64,000 bases of DNA from an uncultured Prevotellaceae bacterium (GCA_902778255.1 CACYXD010000001.1:124001-188000); one strand, 5' to 3'; shown: positions 55,131 to 63,470, numbered from the stretch's first letter. Notes: generated by a model not told the origin, from the letters alone. Numbers and translations are program-made.

Positions 55131-56021
55131 TTAGAAGAACTTCACTTCCTGTCCTACCACCTCACTCAGTATTAGGTTGGCTATACGACTTGTGCCAAGG
55201 CGGAACAGTTCGTTGGTGAGCCATTCCTTGCCAAGAACCTCTTTCACGATAGTATAATAGGTCAATGCATCCATCACGCTATTAATGCCACCAGCTGGCT
55301 TTAAACCTACCTTATTGCCTGTTTCCTCATAGTATTCCTTGATGGCCTGACACATCACGTAAACGGCTTCTGGAGTAGCGCTAATCTTTTCTTTACCTGT
55401 TGAGGTCTTGATATAGTCTGCACCGGCATACATCGACAGGATAGAGGCCGTTTTGATATTGGCTGCAGAACCCAGATCGCCTGTCTCAAGAATTACCTTC
55501 ATAGGTACATCACCACAGGTTTCTTTCTGCTGTTGAATTTCATCTACCACTGTTTCGTAGTCGCCGCTTAGGAACTGTCCTACGTGCATCACGATATCTA
55601 TGTTGCCGGCTCCGTCACGTACGGCGAGACCGGTCTCCACAGTCTTCACTTCGATGAGTGCTTGTGATGATGGGAAAGCACCGCTTACACATGTTGGGAT
55701 AACACCTTCTACTTCTAGTGAATCTTTCACCAGTTTAGTGAAACGAGGGTAGGTTACTACTGTTGCCACATGTGGCATGAAAGGATATTCCTGGTCGAAT
55801 TTGTTGACTTTTTCTACCAAGCGCAGTACGCTTTCATCTGAGTCTTGTGTTGTCAGAGTTGTCAGTTCAATACTTCCAAAAAGAAATTTCTTTACTTCTT
55901 GGGTATCGTTCTCGTGTACTTTCTCGGCAATGATTTTCTTCACTGCGTCCTTTACTTCCTCGTCGGTAATGTCGAGGTTGTACTTGCTGAGCACCTGCTC
56001 AATCTTACTCATTTCTGCCAT
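55131..56021 (-). CDS. deoC: Deoxyribose-phosphate aldolase
   Basis: Class I aldolase splitting deoxyribose 5-phosphate to glyceraldehyde 3-phosphate and acetaldehyde (nucleoside catabolism). 296 residues, about 35 longer than E. coli DeoC because of an N-terminal extension. The Schiff-base lysine is in GADYIKTSTGK (about 206-216); the second Lys lies in VGLKPAGGI. Upstream of mazG-like on the map but transcribed after it, with an 18-bp gap, so mazG-like and deoC probably share a transcript. Confidence 0.95.
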   Translation of the reverse strand: MAEMSKIEQVLSKYNLDITDEEVKDAVKKIIAEKVHENDTQEVKKFLFGSIELTTLTTQDSDESVLRLVEKVNKFDQEYPFMPHVATVVTYPRFTKLVKDSLEVEGVIPTCVSGAFPSSQALIEVKTVETGLAVRDGAGNIDIVMHVGQFLSGDYETVVDEIQQQKETCGDVPMKVILETGDLGSAANIKTASILSMYAGADYIKTSTGKEKISATPEAVYVMCQAIKEYYEETGNKVGLKPAGGINSVMDALTYYTIVKEVLGKEWLTNELFRLGTSRIANLILSEVVGQEVKFF

Positions 56022-56039
56022 AGTTATTATATTTAAAAG

Positions 56040-56384
56040 TTACTTTAATTTGGGGTTGGAGATATGTCTTTCTGCGTCTCTTCTCGTCTTCTTTTCAATG
56101 GATTTCCGTAGCTCTTCCGTGAGGTCTGTACCCGTTTGGTTGGCCAGACAGAGGAGCACCCAGAGCACGTCGGCCATCTCTTCCCCTAAGGCTGCCTTAC
56201 CATTGTCAGCCTTTCTGGGGTCAGCGTCTTTCCATGACTGCTCGCCATAGCGACGACTGATGACACGTGCCAGTTCGCCCACTTCCTCGGTTAGTACGGC
56301 CATGTTGGTCAGTTCGGAGAAATAGCGTACGCCATATTCCTTAATCCATTGATCTACAATATCTTGTGCTTCTTTTATCGTCAT
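56040..56384 (-). CDS. MazG-like nucleotide pyrophosphohydrolase
   Basis: 114-residue all-alpha NTP pyrophosphohydrolase of the MazG superfamily, which hydrolyses (d)NTPs to monophosphates. The metal-binding pattern is visible as LTEEVGELARVISRRYGEQS (ExxE) and LGEEMADVLWVLLCLA (ExxD). It lies in a leftward series dtd - mazG-like - deoC, a loose nucleotide-housekeeping group. Confidence 0.88.
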   Translation of the reverse strand: MTIKEAQDIVDQWIKEYGVRYFSELTNMAVLTEEVGELARVISRRYGEQSWKDADPRKADNGKAALGEEMADVLWVLLCLANQTGTDLTEELRKSIEKKTRRDAERHISNPKLK

Positions 56385-56426
56385 TCTTTATCTGTTTATT
56401 CCCCTCCATTCAGGGAGGGATAGGGA

Positions 56427-56879
56427 CTATTCTTTATTTTTTGTATCCATACATATTGTTACGGGTCCGTCGTTAAGCAGTTCTACTTTCATATCAGCGC
56501 CAAATTCTCCTGTGCCTACAGTCTTGCCTATGGCCTCTGAAAGTGCGTGGCATAAGGCTTCGTATAGCGGTATCGAGTGCTCATGGCTGCCAGCACGGAA
56601 CCATGAGGGACGGTTACCTTTCTTATAACTGGCGTATAGTGTGAACTGGCTTACTACAAGTGCCTCACCCTGTACATCGATGATGCTGCGGTTCATGACC
56701 CCTTCATCATCATTGAATACACGTAGGTTGGCTATCTTTTTTACCAACCAGTCAACATCCTCTATATTGTCCTCTTCACATATGCCGAGGAGGATTAAAT
56801 AGCCCTCCTTGATGGCCGATTTTACCTGGCCTTCGATGGTAACGCTTGCGTGTTTCACGCGTTGTATGACTGCTCTCAT
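56427..56879 (-). CDS. dtd: D-aminoacyl-tRNA deacylase
   Basis: Removes D-amino acids from mischarged tRNA. The universal start MRAVIQRVKHASVTIEG is the ATG at 56879 (150 residues); the frame opens upstream at 56915 but the promoter box lies inside that extension. Active-site motifs: SQFTLYASYKKGNRPSW and the Gly-Pro motif NDGPVTICMDTK. The -7 box ends 5 bp before the ATG, so the mRNA may be leaderless. Confidence 0.95.
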   Translation of the reverse strand: MRAVIQRVKHASVTIEGQVKSAIKEGYLILLGICEEDNIEDVDWLVKKIANLRVFNDDEGVMNRSIIDVQGEALVVSQFTLYASYKKGNRPSWFRAGSHEHSIPLYEALCHALSEAIGKTVGTGEFGADMKVELLNDGPVTICMDTKNKE

Positions 56880-56884
56880 GTGTG

Positions 56885-56892
56885 CAAAGATA
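56885..56892 (-). promoter_or_regulatory. dtd -7 box, implying a leaderless mRNA
   Basis: TATCTTTG on the minus strand, 5 bp before the ATG. With the usual spacing, transcription would begin at or next to the A of ATG. Confidence 0.5.
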
Positions 56893-56921
56893 CTACTTTT
56901 CTTTTTAATGACCAAACAAAC

Positions 56922-57031
56922 TAACTTAGATTGTGTTGTAAAGTGACTTAGATTACATTGTAAAGTAGCCTGGATGACGTTGTCAAATAGCCTAAATGAC
57001 GTTGTAAAGGAAGCTTTATGACGTTCTGTTT
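56922..57031 (+). repeat. 22-bp-period tandem array D (5 units) reaching into uvrC
   Basis: Units at 56922, 56944, 56966, 56988 and 57010. First halves: TAACTTAGATT, TGACTTAGATT, TAGCCTGGATG, TAGCCTAAATG, GAAGCTTTATG. Second halves: GTGTTGTAAAG, ACATTGTAAAG, ACGTTGTCAAA, ACGTTGTAAAG, ACGTTCTGTTT. The last unit overlaps the final codons and stop of uvrC. The words AGCCT and GTTGTAAAG relate it to array A. Confidence 0.9.
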
Positions 57032-58851
57032 GATTTGAAGTGAGCCTGTATTATTGTTGCTTTTGCATCGCCAATAATTTTCCTAAGCGTTTGATAATCA
57101 GTTAGTTCTATTTGTTTAACGCTTTTGAGTTGTTGCAGGAGCAGGTCACGTGTCTTAGGACCGATACCTTTTATCTCGTCGAGTTCAGAATGCAAGGCGT
57201 GTTTACTGCGTTTATCGCGGTGGAAAGTGATAGCGAAGCGGTGTACTTCGTCTTGCAGTTGTGTCAAAATATGGAAAAGCTCTGAGTCTGTTTTCAACCC
57301 TATTACACGTGGTGGAAAACCATAGAGTAGTTCGTTCGTACGGTGACGGTTGTCTTTGGCCAGTCCGGCAATGGGAATATCCAGATGCAGCTCGTCCTGA
57401 ATGACCTCACGGATCACTTCCATCTGCCCCTTTCCACCATCGGCCACGATGAGGTCGGGTAGGGGTTCTTCCTCCTCTAATAGCCTGCTGTAGCGTCTAT
57501 AGACAACCTCTTTCATCGAAGCATAATCATCAGGTCCAACTACTGTTTTGATATTGTATTTCTTGTAGTCGCGCTTGCTTGGCTTCATGCTTTTAAAGAC
57601 TACGCAAGCGGCTACAGCATCTGTACCAGAGATGTTGGAGTTGTCGAAACACTCTATTTGATATGGCATCTTAGGAAGCCCCAATTTCTCTTGTAGTTCC
57701 TTCATCAAGCGTACCTGTTTCTGTTCTGGATTCAACTTCTCAGCTTGTTTAAGTCGGTCGAATTTGTATTGTTTCCCGTTCATAACCGACAGGTCGAGTA
57801 ACGACTTTTTATCGCCTCTTTGTGGCACTGTAAAGGTAATATTCTTTGAAATCTGAGGCAATTCTATAGGGACGATAACTTCTTTTGCATCACTCTTAAA
57901 GCGCTCTCTTAGTTCTATGATACCCAGTTGCAACAGTTCTTCGTCGCTCTCGTCCATCCTCTTCTTATATTCAATGGTAAACGACTGGTTGATACTCCCA
58001 TTCGAGACGTGTATATAGTTGATGTATGCGGTCTTTTCATCGCTTGTAATTGATACTACATCTACGTTGTTGATGGTGTGGCTTACTACCTCGCTTTTGC
58101 TGACAAAGGAGTCTATGAGCAGGTATTTCTGCTTGATTTCCTCGGCTTTTTCAAACTCCAGATTCTCTGCTAGTCGTTCCATCTCATCACGCATCTCACG
58201 CAGTATCAGACGGGTATTTCCTTTCAGGATTTCCCGTGCCTGACGAATGTTGTTTTGATATTCATCATACGACTGTTTTGCTATGCATGGGCCATCGCAA
58301 TTCTTGATATGATACTCCAAACATACCTGGTATTTATTTGTTGCTATGCCTTCTTTTGTAATAGGCTGTCGGCATATACGAGGCTTATAGAGCTTGTTGA
58401 TGAGTTCCAAAATGGCATACATCGAACCTAAATGTGAATAGGGACCATAGTAGGTGCCCCATTTTTTATTGATGGTGCGTGTCTTGAAGATGCGTGGAAA
58501 GGGTTCATTGGTGATGCAGATACAGGGGTAGGTTTTGCCGTCCTTTAGCAGAACATTGTACCTTGGGTTGTATTTCTTGATGAGTGAATTTTCTAAGAGC
58601 AGAGCATCTTCTTCAGTGTTGACAACCGTATAGGAAATGTCGTGTATTTTTGAAACTAGTACCTTGGTCTTAAATCGGTCAACCTCTGTGTGGAAGTAGG
58701 ACGAAACACGTGCTTTCAGACTTTTTGCCTTACCTACGTAGATAATAGTATGCTCGTCATCATAGAACTGGTAGCTGCCAGGTTTCTCTGGCAGACGTGC
58801 TACAATACTCTTTAAGTATGAAAGCCGTTTTTCGTTCTCTTCCTTTGTCAT
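57016..58851 (-). CDS. uvrC: Excinuclease ABC subunit C
   Basis: Makes both incisions in nucleotide excision repair. 611 residues: GIY-YIG nuclease (KPGSYQFYDDEHTIIYVGKA, about 20-40), UVR motif (about 205-240), RNase H-like nuclease (IECFDNSNISGTDAVAACVV; DLIVADGGKGQ) and helix-hairpin-helix tail (LDEIKGIGPKTRDLLLQQL). The last residues NRTS and the stop are encoded inside array D, so the array has replaced or grown into the gene end. Confidence 0.97.
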   Translation of the reverse strand: MTKEENEKRLSYLKSIVARLPEKPGSYQFYDDEHTIIYVGKAKSLKARVSSYFHTEVDRFKTKVLVSKIHDISYTVVNTEEDALLLENSLIKKYNPRYNVLLKDGKTYPCICITNEPFPRIFKTRTINKKWGTYYGPYSHLGSMYAILELINKLYKPRICRQPITKEGIATNKYQVCLEYHIKNCDGPCIAKQSYDEYQNNIRQAREILKGNTRLILREMRDEMERLAENLEFEKAEEIKQKYLLIDSFVSKSEVVSHTINNVDVVSITSDEKTAYINYIHVSNGSINQSFTIEYKKRMDESDEELLQLGIIELRERFKSDAKEVIVPIELPQISKNITFTVPQRGDKKSLLDLSVMNGKQYKFDRLKQAEKLNPEQKQVRLMKELQEKLGLPKMPYQIECFDNSNISGTDAVAACVVFKSMKPSKRDYKKYNIKTVVGPDDYASMKEVVYRRYSRLLEEEEPLPDLIVADGGKGQMEVIREVIQDELHLDIPIAGLAKDNRHRTNELLYGFPPRVIGLKTDSELFHILTQLQDEVHRFAITFHRDKRSKHALHSELDEIKGIGPKTRDLLLQQLKSVKQIELTDYQTLRKIIGDAKATIIQAHFKSNRTS

Positions 58852-58882
58852 AGTCCCTATTTAAAGGCGTTTTACCGATTTC

Positions 58883-58898
58883 TGTTTCACGTGAAACA
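58883..58898. promoter_or_regulatory. parS centromere site 1 (perfect)
   Basis: TGTTTCACGTGAAACA, identical to the bacterial parS consensus bound by ParB. It is in the 47-bp gap between uvrC and apt. Confidence 0.9.
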
Positions 58899-59426
58899 TT
58901 AGATAGTTAATAGTGTTGTCAATTCAATTCCCTCAAAAAGATCCCGTCCATGAAGTCCTTCATCGGTAATCTCTATGATGAAGTTCATATAGACTTTCTT
59001 TGGATTAAAATGCTGTACTAGGTTGTAGGCTGCTTTGGCAGTACCGCCCGTTGCCAACAAATCATCATGTATTAATACGATATCGTCCTGTTCGATGGAA
59101 TCAAGGTGCATCTCGATGGTATCGACGCCATATTCTTTTGAGAACGATTCTTTAATAACTGTTGCGGGTAGCTTTCCTGGTTTTCGTGCTAATACGACAC
59201 CACATCCCAATCGTCCTGCAAGTGCAGCGGCCATAACAAATCCTCGACTCTCGATTCCAACGATCTTCGTGATGCCTTTGTCCTTGTAAAGCTTATACAA
59301 CTCATCAAGCATGATTTGCATACAGTATCCGTTCTTGTAGAGTGTAGTTACATCACGGAAATTGATACCCTTTTTTGGAAAATCTGGTATGCAACGCAGA
59401 TTGTCCAGTAATACTTTGTTGTTCAT
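58899..59426 (-). CDS. apt: Adenine phosphoribosyltransferase
   Basis: Salvages adenine with PRPP to AMP. 175 residues, typical length. PRPP-binding motif DDIVLIHDDLLATGGTAKAA (about 121-140), flexible loop region RKPGKLPATVIKESFSKEYG, and N-terminal FPKKGINFRDVTTL. The gene is bracketed by two parS sites, one touching its stop codon and one 35 bp before its start. Confidence 0.97.
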   Translation of the reverse strand: MNNKVLLDNLRCIPDFPKKGINFRDVTTLYKNGYCMQIMLDELYKLYKDKGITKIVGIESRGFVMAAALAGRLGCGVVLARKPGKLPATVIKESFSKEYGVDTIEMHLDSIEQDDIVLIHDDLLATGGTAKAAYNLVQHFNPKKVYMNFIIEITDEGLHGRDLFEGIELTTLLTI

Positions 59427-59460
59427 TTTCAGTTAGTTATATATGTTACACAATACCCAA

Positions 59461-59476
59461 TGTTTCACGTGAAACT
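59461..59476. promoter_or_regulatory. parS centromere site 2 (15/16)
   Basis: TGTTTCACGTGAAACT; only the last base differs from consensus, and that base is part of the mnmG stop codon (59476-59478). 578 bp from site 1. Confidence 0.88.
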
Positions 59477-61365
59477 TAGCGCCCCATAAGTACCAAGAGC
59501 ACGTTGATGTCGCTGGGCGAAACGCCAGGAATACGACTGGCCTGTGCCAGCGTTTCAGGATCAATCGCTTTTAGTTTCTGTCGGCATTCGGTGGAAAGAC
59601 CATTAAGTTCTTCGTATTTAAAGTGTCCCTTGATGCGAATATTCTCCAGTCGATGCATCTTGTCGGCTACCTGTCGCTCACGTTCTATATATCCTTTATA
59701 TTTGATGCGAATCTCGGCAGCTTCGGCAATTTCTTCCTTTCTATTGGGAAGGCTGTCGATGAATTCTCTTAATTGTGGAATGATAGGCATCAAGTTTTGG
59801 AAATTCAGTTGCGGACGTGCAATCAGTTCTTCCAACTTCACGCCAAACTGGAGTGGGGTAGTGCCAAGCTGTTCCAATGCAGGATTGATTTCCTTTGCTT
59901 TTATTGGAAAGCTCTTGCAAAATTCTTCGATTCTTTCGATAGCCTGTTTCTTTTCCATCCACCAGTCGTATCGATCTGTTTTTGCCAATCCTATCTGGTA
60001 AGAGCGCTCCGTCAGTCGTGCGTCAGCATCATCTTGGCGCAATAGGATGCGGTATTCTGCGCGTGAGGTGAACATACGATAAGGTTCGTCTACACCCTTT
60101 GTTACCAAATCATCTATCAGCACACCAATATATGATTCATCTCGACGCATCACAAATTCATCGGTTCCAACGCACTTTAGTGCTGCATTGATTCCTGCTA
60201 CGAGACCCTGTCCGGCAGCTTCCTCGTAGCCTGTGGTGCCGTTGACCTGTCCAGCAAAGAAGAGTCCTTCAATAATCTTCGATTCCAACGTATGTCTCAG
60301 TTGGGTAGGATCGAAGAAATCGTACTCTATCGCATAGCCAGGACGGTAAACCTTTGCGTTCTCCAATCCAGCTATTCGGTGGAGTGCTTCTATCTGCACA
60401 TCCATTGGAAGTGAAGAAGAGAAGCCATTCAGGTACATCTCGTTTGTTTCAGCGCCTTCTGGTTCTAGGAATAGCAAATGCTGCTCACGATCCGGGAAAG
60501 TCACCAACTTTGTTTCTATCGAAGGACAGTAGCGAGGACCGATGGATTGAATCTGCCCATTATAAAGCGGAGAGTCAGCTAATCCTGAGCGCAGCATCTC
60601 GTGAACGGCAGGATTTGTATAGCATTCCCAACAAGGTAACTGGGGGAGAGGATTATGAGCTTTATATGGCATATGGGCCTTATAGTATGAGAACTGATAT
60701 GCCCGCTGTTCGCCATCCTGTTGGCGAAGCTTTGAGAAGTCGATGCTTCGCTTGTCCAGGCGTACGGGAGTACCCGTTTTCATGCGATTTGATCTGATGC
60801 CGTGCTGGGTGATGCTTTCTGTAAGGCGCTCTGCTGCAGGCTCTGCTATTCGTCCGCCCTTCACCATCTTGCGACCTATATGCATCAGGCCGTTGAGGAA
60901 GGTGCCAGCAGTAATTACTACGCTTTTAGCACGAATCTCTGCGCCCCAGATGGTACGCACACCTACAGCTGCCCCATTCTCCACAATGAGCTCGTCTGCC
61001 TGATCCTGCCAAACATCTAAATTATCTGTTTCATCAATGGTTTCGCGCCATTTCCAGATAAACTTCCCTCTGTCGCATTGTGCTCTTGGGCTCCATACGG
61101 CAGGCCCTTTGCCTACGTTGAGCATACGGAACTGGATGGCAGTAGCATCTGTCACGCGTCCCATCTGTCCGCCTAATGCATCAATCTCGCGAACTATCTG
61201 ACCTTTGGCAATACCACCAACGGCAGGGTTGCACGACATCTGTGCAATCTTATTCATATCCATAGTGACCAGCAGCGTCTTCGCACCCATATTAGCTGCT
61301 GCACATGCTGCCTCGCAGCCAGCATGTCCACCGCCAATCACTATCACGTCGTAATTCAGTATCAT
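59476..61365 (-). CDS. mnmG: tRNA uridine-5-carboxymethylaminomethyl modification protein MnmG (GidA)
   Basis: FAD protein that, with MnmE, modifies U34 of tRNAs. The start is the ATG at 61365 (MILNYDVIVIGGGHAGCEAA, 629 residues); the frame runs up to 61506 but passes through both promoters. FAD loop GGGHAGCEAACAAANMG, then NPAVGGIAKGQIVREIDALG and the GidA signature GTPVRLDKRSIDF. Near the C-terminus EYRILLRQDDADARLT. mnmG/gidA lies near the replication origin in many bacteria; here it adjoins parS. Confidence 0.97.
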   Translation of the reverse strand: MILNYDVIVIGGGHAGCEAACAAANMGAKTLLVTMDMNKIAQMSCNPAVGGIAKGQIVREIDALGGQMGRVTDATAIQFRMLNVGKGPAVWSPRAQCDRGKFIWKWRETIDETDNLDVWQDQADELIVENGAAVGVRTIWGAEIRAKSVVITAGTFLNGLMHIGRKMVKGGRIAEPAAERLTESITQHGIRSNRMKTGTPVRLDKRSIDFSKLRQQDGEQRAYQFSYYKAHMPYKAHNPLPQLPCWECYTNPAVHEMLRSGLADSPLYNGQIQSIGPRYCPSIETKLVTFPDREQHLLFLEPEGAETNEMYLNGFSSSLPMDVQIEALHRIAGLENAKVYRPGYAIEYDFFDPTQLRHTLESKIIEGLFFAGQVNGTTGYEEAAGQGLVAGINAALKCVGTDEFVMRRDESYIGVLIDDLVTKGVDEPYRMFTSRAEYRILLRQDDADARLTERSYQIGLAKTDRYDWWMEKKQAIERIEEFCKSFPIKAKEINPALEQLGTTPLQFGVKLEELIARPQLNFQNLMPIIPQLREFIDSLPNRKEEIAEAAEIRIKYKGYIERERQVADKMHRLENIRIKGHFKYEELNGLSTECRQKLKAIDPETLAQASRIPGVSPSDINVLLVLMGR

Positions 61366-61389
61366 CTTTCTGATTCGTATTTTCGTTTG

Positions 61390-61397
61390 CAAAATTA
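61390..61397 (-). promoter_or_regulatory. mnmG -7 box
   Basis: TAATTTTG on the minus strand, 25 bp before the ATG at 61365. It supports the shorter start. Confidence 0.55.
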
Positions 61398-61442
61398 CAA
61401 AAAGTTCGTGAATTAAGTCAGTGTATTTTATACTTATTTTAT

Positions 61443-61472
61443 TTGCTATCTCAAAAACATTTTGTAATTTTG
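61443..61472 (+). promoter_or_regulatory. ruvB promoter
   Basis: TTG (61443-61445), 19-bp spacer, TAATTTTG (61465-61472), 14 bp before the ATG. Confidence 0.65.
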
Positions 61473-61486
61473 CCGAAAAAATAGCG

Positions 61487-62527
61487 ATGGACGAAGATTT
61501 TGACATACGCGAAGAACGTTTTGCGAGCAGTAGTGGTGAGAAGGACTTTGAGAATGCCCTTCGCCCATTGCGATTTGGCGACTTCAGCGGACAACAGAAG
61601 ATTGTAGAGAATCTGCAGGTGTTTGTTGATGCTGCGAAGTATCGTGGTGAGCCGCTCGATCATACATTGTTGCACGGCCCTCCAGGACTGGGAAAGACCA
61701 CGTTGAGCAATATCATTGCTAATGAACTGGGTGTAGGATTCAAGATTACCAGCGGACCCGTGCTCGACAAGCCTGGCGATCTGGCGGGTATTCTGACATC
61801 GCTGGAGCCACGCGATGTGCTGTTTATCGATGAGATTCATCGTCTGTCGCCTGTCGTAGAGGAGTACCTCTACAGCGCGATGGAGGACTATCGTATTGAT
61901 ATCATGATAGACAAAGGCCCGTCGGCACGAAGTATCCAGATAGACCTGAATCCGTTTACGCTGGTGGGAGCAACCACCCGTAGCGGACTGCTTACGGCGC
62001 CGCTGCGAGCTCGTTTCGGCATCAATATGCACTTGGAATACTACGACCCGGAGACACTGAGCCGTATTGTGGAGCGCTCTGCCCGACTGTTGGGTGTGCC
62101 CATCACTGAGGATGCCGCTTTGGAGATTGCTGGTCGCAGTCGTGGAACGCCTCGTATTGCCAATGCTTTGCTGCGTCGTGTGCGCGACTTTGCGCAGGTG
62201 AAGGGTACTGGTGGTATCGATACGAAAATCACCAGAATTGCGCTGACAGCCCTAAATATCGATAAATATGGCCTTGACGAGATAGACAACAAGATACTAC
62301 TCACTATTATCGACAAGTTCCGTGGGGGGCCTGTGGGTATCACCACTATCGCTACGGCTATCGGTGAGGATGCTGGCACCGTGGAGGAGGTCTATGAGCC
62401 GTTCTTGATCATGGAGGGCTTTATCAAACGTACGCCACGAGGCCGCATGGTCACAGAGTTGGCCTATAAGCATTTCGGGCGAAACCCCTATTCAGGGAAT
62501 GTGATGCAGCCAGACCTCTTTGGCTAA
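61487..62527 (+). CDS. ruvB: Holliday junction branch migration helicase RuvB
   Basis: AAA+ motor that drives Holliday junction migration with RuvA. The start chosen is 61487 ([20 protein letters not shown], 346 residues) because the promoter lies inside the upstream extension of the frame. Walker [13 protein letters not shown] (about 65), Walker [11 protein letters not shown], sensor-1 [18 protein letters not shown], and a C-terminal winged helix with RTPRGRMVT. First of ruvB-coaD-ybeY, each joined by a heptamer array. Confidence 0.98.
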   Translation: MDEDFDIREERFASSSGEKDFENALRPLRFGDFSGQQKIVENLQVFVDAAKYRGEPLDHTLLHGPPGLGKTTLSNIIANELGVGFKITSGPVLDKPGDLAGILTSLEPRDVLFIDEIHRLSPVVEEYLYSAMEDYRIDIMIDKGPSARSIQIDLNPFTLVGATTRSGLLTAPLRARFGINMHLEYYDPETLSRIVERSARLLGVPITEDAALEIAGRSRGTPRIANALLRRVRDFAQVKGTGGIDTKITRIALTALNIDKYGLDEIDNKILLTIIDKFRGGPVGITTIATAIGEDAGTVEEVYEPFLIMEGFIKRTPRGRMVTELAYKHFGRNPYSGNVMQPDLFG

Positions 62528-62576
62528 ACGAGAAATGGGGTATGAGAAATGAAAATGAAGAAATGATAAATAAGAT
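62528..62576 (+). repeat. Heptamer array between ruvB and coaD
   Basis: ACGAGAA, ATGGGGT, ATGAGAA, ATGAAAA, TGAAGAA, ATGATAA, ATAAGAT, starting right at the ruvB stop. It creates several spurious ATGs in front of coaD. Confidence 0.6.
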
Positions 62577-63033
62577 GCGCACAGGTGTCTTTGTAGGAAC
62601 TTTCAACCCCTTTACTGTGGGGCACGATTCCGTCGTAACCAGAGCTCTCTCGCTCTTCGATAAATTGGTCATAGGCGTTGTAGGCGACCATGTGCAGAAG
62701 CCAGGTATTCCTCCTGCTGTAGAGCGCATAGAGGCCATCAAAACGCTCTATAAAAATGAGCCCCGTATCGAAGTGAAGGCGTATTTTGGTTTGGCAGTCG
62801 ATTTTGCCCGTTCTGAGGGTGCCCGTTTCATTGTGAAGGGTATACGCTCCGTGAAGGATTTTGAGTATGAGCGTGAGCAGGCCGATGTCAATCGTCAGTT
62901 GACCAGTGGCGAGATAGAGACCATTCTCTTATATAGCGAGCCGCAATATGCCTCCATTTCATCGTCAATGGTACGTGAACTGCAGCATTTCGGCGTGGAT
63001 GTGAGCGGGTTTTTGCCAAAGCCCATAAATTAG
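62575..63033 (+). CDS. coaD: Phosphopantetheine adenylyltransferase
   Basis: Transfers AMP from ATP to 4'-phosphopantetheine in coenzyme A synthesis. The start is the ATG at 62575 (MRTGVFVGTFNPFTVGHDSV, 152 residues); an earlier in-frame ATG at 62542 is made by the heptamer array. Nucleotidyltransferase motif TVGH (HxGH variant) and the ISSSMVREL motif (ISSTxVR variant) are present. Its stop codon begins the next heptamer array. Confidence 0.94.
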   Translation: MRTGVFVGTFNPFTVGHDSVVTRALSLFDKLVIGVVGDHVQKPGIPPAVERIEAIKTLYKNEPRIEVKAYFGLAVDFARSEGARFIVKGIRSVKDFEYEREQADVNRQLTSGEIETILLYSEPQYASISSSMVRELQHFGVDVSGFLPKPIN

Positions 63034-63065
63034 TAATGAGAAATTAGGAACGAGTAATTATGATT
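63031..63065 (+). repeat. Heptamer array between coaD and ybeY
   Basis: TAGTAAT, GAGAAAT, TAGGAAC, GAGTAAT, TATGATT at 63031-63065. The first unit begins with the coaD stop codon and the last contains the ybeY start codon. Confidence 0.65.
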
Positions 63066-63470
63066 AGTTATAGTGCTGAGGGGGTTCGCTTCCCAAATAT
63101 CAAGCGTCGTAAGACCACTGCTTGGATTCGTCGTGTGGCGGCTACATATAATAAGAAGGTGGGAGAAGTGGGTTATCTCTTCTGTGATGATAAGCATATC
63201 CTAGAGGTGAATCGTGAATACCTCGGGCATGACTACTATACCGATATCATCACTTTCGACTATTGCGAGGGTGACATTCTGAATGGTGATCTCGTCATCT
63301 CACTTGATACAGTGCGCACGAATGCAGAACTGTTTGACAAGTCCTATGGCGAGGAACTGCATCGCGTCATCATCCATGGCATCCTGCATCTCTGCGGCAT
63401 CAACGACAAAGGACCAGGAGAGCGAGAACAGATGGAAGCCGCAGAAAACAAAGCGTTGGAACTATTGTAG
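63060..63470 (+). CDS. ybeY: Endoribonuclease YbeY
   Basis: Metal-dependent RNase for 16S rRNA maturation. 136 residues with the zinc motif HRVIIHGILHLCGINDKGPG. The first two histidines of HGxLHLxGxxH are kept, while the third ligand position is Asp (GIND), as in other Bacteroidota. Upstream: GHDYYTDIITFDY, also typical. The C-terminal NKALELL is encoded by the left arm of a terminator shared with the convergent protease gene (9-bp overlap of the coding ends). Confidence 0.93.
   Translation: MISYSAEGVRFPNIKRRKTTAWIRRVAATYNKKVGEVGYLFCDDKHILEVNREYLGHDYYTDIITFDYCEGDILNGDLVISLDTVRTNAELFDKSYGEELHRVIIHGILHLCGINDKGPGEREQMEAAENKALELL

Noticed and set aside
56395-56425. CCCTCC...GGAGGG hairpin between dtd and the mazG-like gene as a terminator
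   Set aside because: The stem is only 6 bp and lacks a convincing T-tract in the direction of transcription.
61366-61486. A second origin candidate next to mnmG
   Set aside because: mnmG adjoins oriC in many bacteria, but no DnaA boxes were seen here; the gap holds only two divergent promoters.
63060-63470. YbeY with a lost catalytic histidine
   Set aside because: Asp at the third ligand position (GIND) appears to be the normal state in Bacteroidota YbeY, so it is not evidence of inactivation.
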